Source: Gemmatimonadota bacterium
GTDB lineage: Bacteria; Gemmatimonadota; Gemmatimonadetes; Longimicrobiales; Gaopeijiaceae
Assembly (NCBI GenBank): GCA_028873815.1
Contig: JAPPNN010000021.1
Coordinates: forward strand, 1 to 64,000
Length of the DNA: 64,000 nucleotides
Reading direction: 5' to 3'
Below the pieces are notes generated by a model, which ran no database searches, had not been told where the DNA came from, and saw nothing but the letters and a program-made list of their open reading frames with translations. This document shows positions 41,625 through 49,968 of this stretch, in pieces. The first letter of the stretch is position 1, and every line of letters begins with the position of its first letter. The position numbers and the translations under genes were made by a program.

Positions 41625-42703
41625 AGGGCGGCGCGGTTCGCGCTGTGTGGCTGGTGGGCGCCCTGCGGGGAGGGGCGCGCCCGGTGGCGGGCCGATTACG
41701 GTCGGCCACGGTCACCGCACTGGCCGCCACCGCCCTGGCACTTGCCGCCCTCCTTCCCCCTGCCCTTCATGCCCAGAACACCCATGTCCTCCTGATCTCG
41801 GGACTCGGCGGCGACCCGGAATACACCGACGCGTTTCACGGCTGGCTCAGCCGCTTCGCGGACGCGGCGACGGAGCAACACGGCGTGCCGGCGGAGCGGA
41901 TCCGGTACCTCGGTGAGAAGACCGAACTGGACCCCACGCGGATTCGAGCGCGTTCGACGGGCGACAACATCCGCGCGGTCTTCGCCGAGCTGGGCGGGTC
42001 AATGGCCCCGCGAGACGAACTCGTCGTTCTGCTGGCGGGACACGGGACCTTCCGGGACGGGACCGCGCGCTTCAACATCCCCGGCCCCGACCTGACCCCG
42101 AACGACTGGAACGCGATGCTGGCGGGCCTCGGCGGCCGGCGGATCACCTTCGTCAACACGGCCAGTGCCTCGGGTCCGTTCATCGAGGCACTCTCCGGCC
42201 CGAACCGCACGATCATCACCGCCACGCGAAGCGGCCGCGAACGCAACCTGACCCGCTTCGGGCTCCACTTCGTCGACGCGTTCGCCAACGAGGGCGCCGA
42301 CGTGGACAGGGACGAGCGCATCTCGATGCTGGAGGCCTTCGGCTATGCCCTGCGCGAGGTCGAGCGCCAGTACGAGGCCGACAACCAGCTGCTCACCGAG
42401 CACGCGATGCTCGACGACAACGGTGACGGTGAGGGCAGCCGCGAGCTCGACGACTTCGAGGGCGACGGTGCGCTGGCCCGGACGGTATTCCTGGGGTCGG
42501 TGGGGGGGGCGGCCGGCGAGGCGGCGGTGCCCCCGGCACTGCGGGCGCTATACGAGGACAAGGCGGCGATCGAGGCCCGGATCGCGGAGCTGCGGCGGGT
42601 CAAGGCGCAGCTGCCGATCACGCGCTACGAGGACGAACTGGAGTCGCTACTCGTCGAACTGGCGCTCAAGAACCGGGAGATCAGGGCGGCGGAGGGGAGT
42701 TGA
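41621..42703 (+). CDS. caspase/legumain-like (C13/C14) protein lacking catalytic Cys
   Basis: 360 residues. N-terminal hydrophobic segment (about 30-50) with cleavage near LHAQ. The caspase-hemoglobinase fold is visible: THVLLISGLGG, LVVLLAGHGTF with His141, and then the strand RITFVNTASASGPFIEAL. In active members the sequence around here is D-A-C-x-S-G; here it is T180-A181-S182-A183-S184-G185, so the Cys is Ser. It may be inactive and structural, or use a serine. The C-terminal third is a long charged helix (ALYEDKAAIEARIAELRRVKAQL). GTG start overlaps the previous stop. Confidence 0.65.
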   Translation: MKGGAVRAVWLVGALRGGARPVAGRLRSATVTALAATALALAALLPPALHAQNTHVLLISGLGGDPEYTDAFHGWLSRFADAATEQHGVPAERIRYLGEKTELDPTRIRARSTGDNIRAVFAELGGSMAPRDELVVLLAGHGTFRDGTARFNIPGPDLTPNDWNAMLAGLGGRRITFVNTASASGPFIEALSGPNRTIITATRSGRERNLTRFGLHFVDAFANEGADVDRDERISMLEAFGYALREVERQYEADNQLLTEHAMLDDNGDGEGSRELDDFEGDGALARTVFLGSVGGAAGEAAVPPALRALYEDKAAIEARIAELRRVKAQLPITRYEDELESLLVELALKNREIRAAEGS

Positions 42704-43163
42704 ACCGCCGCTGACCCCGACCGGACGGGCGCGGCCATCGACAGGATGGGCGCCCATACGAGCATGCTGGTGTCCCGGGATTCGCCGCGGAAACGTGGGG
42801 GTGAGCCGCCAGCCTGCCGGTTCGTCCCTCCGCTGCCCCACCAACACGCCCCTGTCCCATAACGTCGGAACGCAGGCCGATCCCGCTATGGACGGGTTCT
42901 GAAATGGCGACTTCGGCGACGTCCGGGACCACCTGCCGAATGGCCGCCAGGAGCCGCAGGTGGCCCGCTGGCGCGCGAACGACGCTCGGCGACCCTTCGG
43001 CGTCGTCCCGACCCGACGTTTCGCGTCCTGGGGCCGCGCAGAAGGTCGGAAATCCGGGGTTAAATTTCAGGTGCGCGGACGTGGCGGGTCCTTCACCGGC
43101 CTCCGCCGTCACCCGCGCGATTCACATAAGCCGTTGCCGGAACTTCACCTGGAGGATCACGAC
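42704..43163. other. 460-base gap: left end of IR-bounded unit and HNH leader
   Basis: No protein gene seen. From left to right: 42704-42745 is the tail of the previous gene's region. A perfect 12-bp palindrome (ATGGGCGCCCAT) follows at 42746-42757, and the left inverted repeat is at 42772-42799. The rest is leader sequence without a clear ORF, ending in a GGAGGA ribosome site before the HNH gene start at 43164. Confidence 0.6.
42772..42799 (+). repeat. 28-bp inverted repeat, left copy
   Basis: Begins GTCCCGGGATTCGCCGCGG. It is the reverse complement of 44521-44548 at 26 of 28 positions. It lies 68 bases after the caspase-like gene. Confidence 0.75.
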
Positions 43164-44474
43164 ATGAACACCGTCCAACTCGGAGAGCGGATCGCCGAAC
43201 TCGCCGCCCGGATCAACATCGCCACCCACGAGATGCTCACCCTCGTCGCCGAGTTCGACCGCCGCGAGGGGTGGGCCGACGCCTTCGACTCCTGCGCCGA
43301 GTGGCTCGCCTGGAGGACCGGGCGCGCCCTCGCCACCTGCCGCGAGAACGTCCGGGTCGCCCATGCGCTCGAGGACCTACCGAAGACCTCGGTTGAGATG
43401 AAGGCCGGGCGGCTCTCCTACGCCAAGGCTCGGGCCATCACCCGGGTGGCGACGTCCGAGACCGAGGGCGAACTGCTCGACTACGCGCGGCGGGGCTCGG
43501 CCGCGGCGCTGGAGCGGAGAGTGCGGGGGGTGCGGCACCTGTCACGCGACGGCGAGATCGGGGCCGAAGAGGCCCGGCACCGGGCCCGGGCGTTCTCGGT
43601 CTTCATCGACGCCGACGGGACGTACGTGGTGCGGGGTCGGCTCGAGCCCGAGGCCGGGGCCGTACTGATGCGGGCCGTCGAGGCCGCGAGCGACGCGCTG
43701 TACCGGGCCGAGGATGTGGACGCGCGGCCACGGAGCCGCCAGCGCAGGGCCGATGCGATCGGGCTGGTCGCCGAGCGGGCGCTGGCGGCGGGGCTGACCG
43801 ACGCGGAAGCGACGCCGAGCGGCGGCACACGGGCCGAGCGGTACTAGGTGACGGTGCACACGGAGATGGCCACGCTGGAGAAGGACGGCGAGGGGGGCCG
43901 GTCGGAACTCGACGGGGTGCGGGTGAGCGCCGAGACGTCGCGGCGCATGGCGTGCGATGCGTCGCTGGTCTCGATGCTGCACCGGGGGGGCAAGGTCGTC
44001 AGCGTGGGGCGGAAGACGCGGACGATCCCGCCGCACCTGCGCCGGGCGCTCGAGGAGCGGGACCGGGGCTGCCGGTACCCGGGCTGCGCAGGCCGGTTCA
44101 CCGAGGCGCATCATGTCCGGCACTGGGCCGACGGTGGGGAGACGAGTCTGGCCAACACGGTGCTGCTGTGCCGGCGGCATCACCGGCTCGTGCACGAGGG
44201 CCGGGTCCGGATGGCGCTCGACCGGCACGGCCAGGCGGTGTTCTTCGCGAGGGGGGACGGGATGATCGCAAGCGCACCTGCGCTGCCGGAGCCGAAGCTG
44301 CCTCTGCCGCCTGCGCCCCCGCTCGGCCCCGGCGAGATGTACAACGGGGCCGCGCGGGTCGTGGACTCGGCGATCCCGTGGGAGATCGAGGCTGCGGCCA
44401 GGGAAGCGGTCGACGCGGCAGGCAGTGCGGCCGCAGGCGGGGCGGTCGAGGCCGTATCGGCGGGGGACCGATGA
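43164..44474 (+). pseudogene. DUF222/HNH endonuclease (13E12 type), split by in-frame TAG
   Basis: One reading frame, interrupted by TAG at 43845 (codon 228). Codons 1-227 hold the DUF222 part (NTVQLGERIAELAARINIA, then a helical region and RAERY). After the stop, VTVHTEMATLEKDG continues without frameshift into the HNH part: GCRYPGC, then FTEAHHVRHWADGG, then NTVLLCRRHHRLVHEG. Related proteins have a Gln at the stop position, so a CAG to TAG change is the simplest explanation. Together the reading length would be about 436 residues. The GGAGGA ribosome site is intact. Translation from the GTG at 43848 is possible but would lack DUF222. Confidence 0.85.
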
Positions 44475-44520
44475 CTGGCGCGGCGCACCGTTGAGCCGTC
44501 GGCAGCCGGGGGATGGCAGG

Positions 44521-44548
44521 CCCGCGTTTCCGCGGCAAATCCCGGGAC
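44521..44548 (-). repeat. 28-bp inverted repeat, right copy
   Basis: Begins CCCGCGTTTCCGCGGCAAAT. Pairs with 42772-42799 as an inverted repeat at 26 of 28 positions. It lies 46 bases after the HNH reading frame ends and 52 bases before the PIN gene's stop. Confidence 0.75.
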
Positions 44549-44599
44549 GCGGACAAGTCGGGATGGGACAGGCCGAGAGGCGTCGGCGAGTCCGTATGG

Positions 44600-45016
44600 C
44601 TAGGCCCGAATCGAATCCGGGTCGGCGCCTGCGGCCGGACATCCGCGCACCGCCCGGTACTCCACTCCATCGACCCCCTCAAAGTCGGCGTCCTGAGTCC
44701 ACAGGATGGCGTCGTTGGCACGTGCGGTCGCCAGGATGACGCTGCCCGCCATCGGCAATCCCGACTCCACGCTCAGTTCGGCAGCGTCTACGGTCAGGTT
44801 CGCGTCGAGATCCACGACTTGCCCATGCTGCATCTGCGCGACGGCGTAGAGCGCGGCGTCAAGATCCCGCTGGAGTCGGACGCGCTTTAAGACCTCGAAG
44901 AGGGTGATGCTCGGTACGATCAGGCGATCGGTGTCCGCAATGGCGTCGGCAAACTCGCCGGCGTTGGGTCCGTCACCGAAGTACTCCAACCAGGCTGAGG
45001 AGTCGATGACGTTCAT
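44600..45016 (-). CDS. PIN-domain toxin (VapC-like)
   Basis: 138 residues. PIN fold: strand MNVIDSSAWLEYF with first acidic residue Asp5, then VPSITLFEVLKRV with the glutamate, then GLPMAGSVILATARANDAILWTQDADFEGVDGVEY with the remaining acids. Members cut RNA, often tRNA or rRNA, and are held inactive by an antitoxin. The ATG at 45016 overlaps the upstream reading frame's TGA as ATGA, as in normal vapBC pairs. That upstream partner is only a tail (see next entry), so the toxin may be unopposed or already inactive. Antitoxins of other loci could cross-act. Confidence 0.85.
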   Translation of the reverse strand: MNVIDSSAWLEYFGDGPNAGEFADAIADTDRLIVPSITLFEVLKRVRLQRDLDAALYAVAQMQHGQVVDLDANLTVDAAELSVESGLPMAGSVILATARANDAILWTQDADFEGVDGVEYRAVRGCPAAGADPDSIRA

Positions 45017-45108
45017 ACGCGGTCTCCTTCGCGCGGAACGTCGGTGTCGATGCCCCGCACGAACCCGCGGGCGACCTCGATCGGCTCCAGGGAGATATCG
45101 CAAGACGA
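45013..45108 (-). pseudogene. truncated VapB-like antitoxin tail
   Basis: In the frame that couples to the toxin start, the last 31 codons before TGA read SSCDISLEPIEVARGFVRGI, then DTDVPREGDRV. They resemble the toxin-binding tail of a small antitoxin. In the same frame a TAA at 45109-45111 closes it upstream and no start codon lies in between. The DNA-binding N-terminal part is missing. Without it, neutralisation and autoregulation should fail, unless an alternate start is used. Confidence 0.55.
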
Positions 45109-45138
45109 TTATGATTTTGATCGTCTATTCGCAAGACG
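45099..45138. promoter_or_regulatory. direct and inverted repeats upstream of PIN gene
   Basis: CGCAAGACG occurs at 45099-45107 and 45130-45138, flanking an A/T-rich core. GACGAT at 45104-45109 is inverted at 45120-45125 (ATCGTC). Such arrangement is common in antitoxin operators, which would fit the lost vapB promoter. Confidence 0.35.
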
Positions 45139-45242
45139 CAGACTGAATGACCTCAAGCCGACCACGCCCCTTGCGAGGGGCCGACCGACCGCCAGGCGCC
45201 CCTACATTGGCAACCACGGGCCGACCGTTACACCTTTTGGGC

Positions 45243-47975
45243 ATGATCCACGCCCCGATTCCAGACTGGGGGGGCCTCTCCCGGTTGACGCCGATTGTGC
45301 AGATCGTGCGGATCATGCCGCTCGCACTGCTCTGGCTGGGCGCGGTCGCGGCCGCTCCGTTCGCCGCCGCCACAGCCCAGGAAGCGGACGGCCTCTCCGC
45401 CCTCCGCGCGGGCCGGTACGCCGAAGCCGTCCGGGCGCTGAGACCGGATGCGGTTGCCGGAAACGCTGCAGCGCTGGCCGGCTGGGTGACAGCGCTTCGC
45501 GAGACCGGCGACTACGAGGGCGCCGTACAGGCCGCCGAGCAAGGCGCGGAACGGGACGTCGCCGGCGCACACGCGCTTCTCGGGGCCGCCCTGCTGGACC
45601 TCGGCCGTATCTCCGAAGCCCGCGCCGCGCTCGAGACCGGTGCCGCCGACCCCGGCGAGTCCGGGGCACTCGCGCGCGTTGAACTGGGCATCCTCGAATA
45701 CGACTACGGCGACCGCGATCGGGCGCGCGCCATCTTCGACGGCTTCATCGACTACTACAACAGCGCCGCCAACCTCACGGCGGCCGGGCTCACGGCGGTC
45801 GGGCGCGCGCTCGTCCACCTGTCGCGCTGGAATTACGAGTACGCCCACGACGCCCTGCGCGCCCTGGACGAAGCCATCGCTGCCGGCCCGCCCGACCACG
45901 CGGCGCAGCTCACTATCGGCGAACTCTTCCTGGAGCGCTACGACGCGAGACAGGCCGCCGACGCGTTTCAGAAGGTGCTGGCCGAACATCCCGCACACCC
46001 GCGTGCGCTCCTCGGACTGGCCCGAGTTGCAAGGCTGGAAGGCGGTGGCAACCCCTCAGCAGCGCTGGAAGCCGCCCTCGAAACGAACCCGGACCTGGCG
46101 GAAGCGCGCATCCTGCTGGCCCGCATCCGTCTGCTGGGCGGGAGCCGGGAGCAGGCGCTGGAGCAGGTCGACCAGGTACTCGACGTGAACCCGGCACACC
46201 TGGAAGCGCTCGGTACGAAGGCCGCGATCCTCCGCCTGGCGCGAGACGACGCGGGACTGCGCACCGCAATGGACCGCATTCGCTCGTTGACCGACGCTCC
46301 CACCGCGCCGCTCGTCGTCCTCTCCGAACTCTCCGCGGACCACCGCAAGTACGAAGACGCGCTGGACTTCGCCCGCCAGGCCACCGACGCCGATCCGTCC
46401 AGCTGGACCGGGTGGGGGCTCATGGGACTCAACCAGGTCCGTCTGGGCCGGGTCGACGAGGGACGGGCCAACCTCGAAACCGCGTTCGCGGGCGACCCAT
46501 TCAACCTCTGGTTCAAGAACACGCTCGACCTCCTGGACACCTTTCCCGAGTACCGCATCGTCGAGACGCCGCACTTCCGCCTCGTACTGCACGAATCCGA
46601 GGCCGATCTGCTCGCACCCTACATGGAAGCGGTGGCGGAACGCGCGTACGCCGAGATGTCTCAGCGCTACGGCTACGCGCCCGAAGAACCCATCCGGGTC
46701 GAGGTCTACCCGCGCCACGCCGATTTCTCGGTGCGCACGGTCGGCCTGGTCGGGATCGGGGCGCTCGGCGTGAGCTTCGGGCCCGCGCTCGCCATCGACT
46801 CGCCTGCGGCGCGAACGCGGGGGGACTTCAACTGGGCCTCGACGCTGTGGCACGAAATCGCCCACTCCTTCCACATCGCCGTGTCCGACAGCGAAGTGCC
46901 GCGCTGGTTCTCGGAGGGACTGGCGGTCCACGAGCAGCGCAAGGCCGACGGCGGAGATCAAGGCTGGGGCCACCAGGCGGGCGTCAGCTTCGTCCGTTCA
47001 ATGGCGGCGGGCGAGTTGCGCCCCGTCAGCGAGCTCGACCGGGGGTTCTCGAGCCCGCGCCATCCCGGCGAGGTGGGCGACAGCTACTACCAGTCGTCGC
47101 TGGTGTTCGAACTGGTCGAGGAGCGGCACGGCTTCCCGGCCATCGTCGACATGCTCCACGCGTACCGTGACGGCGCTTCCAACGAGCAAGCGTTCGAACG
47201 CGCGCTGGGCGTGCGCCTGGAGGACTTCGACGCCGACTTCGAGGACTTCCTCCGGCAGCGTTTCGCGGCGGCGGTCGCCTCGGTGGGCGGCGATGACGAG
47301 GGAAGCGGGATGATCGCGTCGGCCAACCCGCTTGCGGTCCCCGACATCGCGACCCTCGAGGCCGCGGTGGCGCGGGATCCGCACCGGTTCGTGCTCCGCA
47401 TGGCCCTCGGGCAGGCCCTCTTCCGGGAAGGTCGAGGGGCCGATGCGGCCGAGCACTTCGAGGCCGCGCTCGAGCTGTTCCCCCAGTACGGCGGCCCCGA
47501 CGGCGCACACTGGTTCCTGGGGCGCATCCGGGAGGAGCAGGGCGACACGGACGCTGCGGTAGCGCACTACGGGGCCATCATCGCGCTGAACGAGAGCCAC
47601 TACGACGCGCGGCTCGCGCTCGGGGGACTGCTCGCGGGGGACGCGGGCGGCGCAGGAGACATCACGGCGGCCGCCGAGGTCCTTCGTGCGCTGGCGCATA
47701 TTCACCCGTACGAGATCGAGGACCACGAGCGCCTGGCCGAGCTGATGGAGACGATCGGCGACCTCGAGGGCGCGGTCGCGGAGCGCCGGGCCGTCGTCGC
47801 GCTGGATCCGGTCGACCTGGCGTCGGCGCACTTCCGGCTGGCCCGCGTGATGCACCGGAGCGGCGACGCCGCCGGGGCCCGCAGCGCCGTGCTCGCGGCG
47901 CTCGAGATCGCGCCCAACTACGAGGAGGCGCTCGATCTGCTCCTGGAGCTGCGCCGCGGGAGGCCGGGGCGATGA
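45243..47975 (+). CDS. TPR protein with HExxH metalloprotease domain
   Basis: About 910 residues. Hydrophobic leader (MPLALLWLGAVAAAPFAAATAQ). TPR-like repeats fill about 45-425 (GRYAEAVRAL, GDYEGAVQAAEQG, GRISEARAALETG, and so on). A Peptidase_MA-type domain at about 445-640 holds WHEIAHSFHI with HExxH at 537-541, and then PRWFSEGLAVHEQ with the likely third-ligand Glu. More TPRs follow to the C-terminus. Start uncertain: ATG 45243, GTG 45297 and ATG 45315 are all possible; the last two put the leader nearest the N-terminus. First gene of the second cluster half. Stop overlaps the next start (ATGA). Confidence 0.8.
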   Translation: MIHAPIPDWGGLSRLTPIVQIVRIMPLALLWLGAVAAAPFAAATAQEADGLSALRAGRYAEAVRALRPDAVAGNAAALAGWVTALRETGDYEGAVQAAEQGAERDVAGAHALLGAALLDLGRISEARAALETGAADPGESGALARVELGILEYDYGDRDRARAIFDGFIDYYNSAANLTAAGLTAVGRALVHLSRWNYEYAHDALRALDEAIAAGPPDHAAQLTIGELFLERYDARQAADAFQKVLAEHPAHPRALLGLARVARLEGGGNPSAALEAALETNPDLAEARILLARIRLLGGSREQALEQVDQVLDVNPAHLEALGTKAAILRLARDDAGLRTAMDRIRSLTDAPTAPLVVLSELSADHRKYEDALDFARQATDADPSSWTGWGLMGLNQVRLGRVDEGRANLETAFAGDPFNLWFKNTLDLLDTFPEYRIVETPHFRLVLHESEADLLAPYMEAVAERAYAEMSQRYGYAPEEPIRVEVYPRHADFSVRTVGLVGIGALGVSFGPALAIDSPAARTRGDFNWASTLWHEIAHSFHIAVSDSEVPRWFSEGLAVHEQRKADGGDQGWGHQAGVSFVRSMAAGELRPVSELDRGFSSPRHPGEVGDSYYQSSLVFELVEERHGFPAIVDMLHAYRDGASNEQAFERALGVRLEDFDADFEDFLRQRFAAAVASVGGDDEGSGMIASANPLAVPDIATLEAAVARDPHRFVLRMALGQALFREGRGADAAEHFEAALELFPQYGGPDGAHWFLGRIREEQGDTDAAVAHYGAIIALNESHYDARLALGGLLAGDAGGAGDITAAAEVLRALAHIHPYEIEDHERLAELMETIGDLEGAVAERRAVVALDPVDLASAHFRLARVMHRSGDAAGARSAVLAALEIAPNYEEALDLLLELRRGRPGR

Positions 47976-48802
47976 GCCGGGAGGCCCGCGCGATGGGCGC
48001 GACAACGGTGGCCGCGATCGCTCTCCTGACCCTTTCCCTCGCCGCGGCAGCCATTCGGCCGCCCCAGGGCGCGACGGTCGCAGCCGCACCGGGACCATCG
48101 CTCTCCTCCCCACCCCAGGAATTCCCCAAGGTCCCCTACGACGGCAGCTACACGTTCGTGCGGGTGCGCTTCAACAGCTTCCGCGGGCGGGGGTTCGGGC
48201 GCGGATTCGGGCGCGGCGGCGGACCGGGGTGGGCTCACGACTATCCGTACGCCGACGAGAACTTCATCAAGATCCTGGACGAGATCACGCTGCTCGGGCC
48301 CAACACGAGGGGCACCAACATCATCGATGCCGACGATCCGGAACTGCACCGCCACCCGATCGCGTACGTCTCCGAGCCGGGAGAGTGGTCGCCGTCGCAG
48401 GCCGAGGTCGACAACCTGACCACCTACCTGAGGAAGGGAGGATTCCTGATCCTCGACGACTTCCGCGGCATCCGCGAGTGGGAGAACGTCGAGGCGATCT
48501 TCCGCGTGATGCTTCCCGACCACAGCTTCCGGCCGCTCGAGCTGGAGGAGCCGGTCTTCAACGCGTTCTTTCAGATCGAGACGCTGGACCTGCCCCCGCC
48601 CACCTTCGGGCAGTACCGGCCGCTGTTCCTGGGGCTCCATGAGAACGACGATCCCACCGGCCGCCTGATGGTCATCGCCAACTTCAACAACGACATCGGG
48701 GACTACTGGGAGTACTCGGACATGGGGTATTACCCGATCGATCTTTCTAACGAAGCCTACAAGTTCGGTGTCAACTATGTGATCTATGCGATGAACCGGT
48801 AG
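47972..48802 (+). CDS. DUF4159 domain protein (second copy)
   Basis: 276 residues. Signal anchor (TTVAAIALLTLSLAAAAI), then DUF4159: YTFVRVRFNSFRGRG with a Gly/Arg/Phe-rich insertion, WAHDYPYADENFIKILDEITLLG, ATYVSEPGEW-like, and a GATase-like half LTTYLRKGGFLILDDFRG...FGVNYVIYAM. It shares domain order and end (NYVIYAM) with the copy at 38324, but the two are clearly divergent. Start overlaps the TPR-protease stop. Confidence 0.8.
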   Translation: MSREARAMGATTVAAIALLTLSLAAAAIRPPQGATVAAAPGPSLSSPPQEFPKVPYDGSYTFVRVRFNSFRGRGFGRGFGRGGGPGWAHDYPYADENFIKILDEITLLGPNTRGTNIIDADDPELHRHPIAYVSEPGEWSPSQAEVDNLTTYLRKGGFLILDDFRGIREWENVEAIFRVMLPDHSFRPLELEEPVFNAFFQIETLDLPPPTFGQYRPLFLGLHENDDPTGRLMVIANFNNDIGDYWEYSDMGYYPIDLSNEAYKFGVNYVIYAMNR

Positions 48803-48876
48803 CCGCCTGTCCGCCCAACACCCCACCGATTACGTTTGTCCCCACGACCGATCTCACCTACACCACCCCGCAGCCC

Positions 48877-49905
48877 GTGAACGAAACCCTGCAAGCCGCA
48901 ACCGAACCCCAGGCCGACGTGGCCCTCGCCCGCCGCATCCAGGAAGGACGCAAGAAGATCCTCTCCGAGGTCCGCAAGGTCATCATCGGACAGGACGAAG
49001 CGGTCGACCAGGTCCTGCTGACCCTCTTCGTGGGGGGCAACAGCCTGATCGTGGGCGTGCCCGGACTGGCCAAGACACTGCTCATACACACGATCGCGCA
49101 GGTGCTGGACCTGGACTTTTCGCGCATCCAGTTCACGCCGGACCTGATGCCGTCCGACATCACCGGAACCGACATCATCCAGCAGCGCGAGGACGGTAGC
49201 CGGGGGCTCGAATTCGCCCCGGGACCGATCTTCGCGAACGTCGTGCTGGCCGACGAGATCAACCGCACCCCGCCGAAGACCCAGGCCGCACTCCTGGAGG
49301 CCATGCAGGAGCACCGTGTCACCGTGCAGGCAAACACCTACGAACTGGATCCTCCGTTCTACGTCTTTGCCACGCAGAACCCGATCGAGCTCGAGGGGAC
49401 CTACCCGCTGCCCGAGGCGCAACTGGACCGGTTCATGTTCCACATCCGCATGGACCACCTTGAAGAGAACGAGGAGATCGAGGTCGTGCGGGAAACCACC
49501 GACGAGGTCGAGCCGGAGCTGGGCGCGGTGGTGTCCAAGGCCGACATGATCGCCTTTCAGGACCTGGTGCGGCGCGTGCCGGTGGCCGAACCCGTCATGC
49601 GCTACGCCGTGAGCCTCGTGCGGGCGAGCCGGCCGAGTCCGAACGGGAGTCATGACTTCGTGAAGAAGTGGGTGTCGTATGGAGCCAGCGTGCGCGCGGC
49701 CCAGTACCTGATCCTCGGGGGGAAGGCGCGCGCGCTTACCCAGGGCCGCCTCACGGTCAGCTTCGAAGACATTCGGGCGCTGGCCTTGCCGGTGATGCGC
49801 CACCGCATCCTGACCAACTTCCACGCCGAATCCGAGGGACGCACCACCGAGGAACTGGTTGCGATGCTCCTCGACGCGGTTCCGGTTCCGCAGTCCGGAA
49901 TGTAG
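48877..49905 (+). CDS. MoxR-family AAA+ ATPase
   Basis: 342 residues. Walker A GVPGLAKT at 60-67, Walker B NVVLADEINR at 121-130, sensor FATQNPIELEGTYPLPEAQLDRF, C-terminal lid with RILTNFHAESEGRT. MoxR ATPases act as chaperones for VWA-domain partners. The next genes are DUF58 and BatA, which contain such domains. Starts with GTG, no strong ribosome site seen. 74 bases after the DUF4159 gene. Confidence 0.9.
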   Translation: MNETLQAATEPQADVALARRIQEGRKKILSEVRKVIIGQDEAVDQVLLTLFVGGNSLIVGVPGLAKTLLIHTIAQVLDLDFSRIQFTPDLMPSDITGTDIIQQREDGSRGLEFAPGPIFANVVLADEINRTPPKTQAALLEAMQEHRVTVQANTYELDPPFYVFATQNPIELEGTYPLPEAQLDRFMFHIRMDHLEENEEIEVVRETTDEVEPELGAVVSKADMIAFQDLVRRVPVAEPVMRYAVSLVRASRPSPNGSHDFVKKWVSYGASVRAAQYLILGGKARALTQGRLTVSFEDIRALALPVMRHRILTNFHAESEGRTTEELVAMLLDAVPVPQSGM

Positions 49906-49968
49906 GGAGCGCCGCGTGACCCGTCCGGCAGGCTTCGCGCCCCCGGCGTCCGCGGCGCCCGGCTCGCC

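Larger units (their letters stand above)
42772..44548. mobile_element. IR-bounded 13E12-type (DUF222-HNH) unit
   Basis: A 1777-base unit with one gene (now broken) between 28-bp, 26/28-matching inverted repeats. 13E12-type sequences are known as a repeated, dispersed family in actinobacteria. The inverted repeats here suggest a discrete mobile unit. No target-site duplication is evident in the bases just outside, and no DDE or tyrosine recombinase is present, so movement would need help from elsewhere or from the HNH nuclease itself. Confidence 0.55.

Noticed and set aside
42746-42757. Perfect 12-bp palindrome near the left inverted repeat
   Set aside because: One isolated palindrome without a partner; it lies outside the matched repeat and could be chance in GC-rich DNA.
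44600-44640. tRNA-like sequence (GAATCGAATCC) at the end of the PIN gene
   Set aside because: No acceptor stem, D-arm or anticodon arm can be folded around it.
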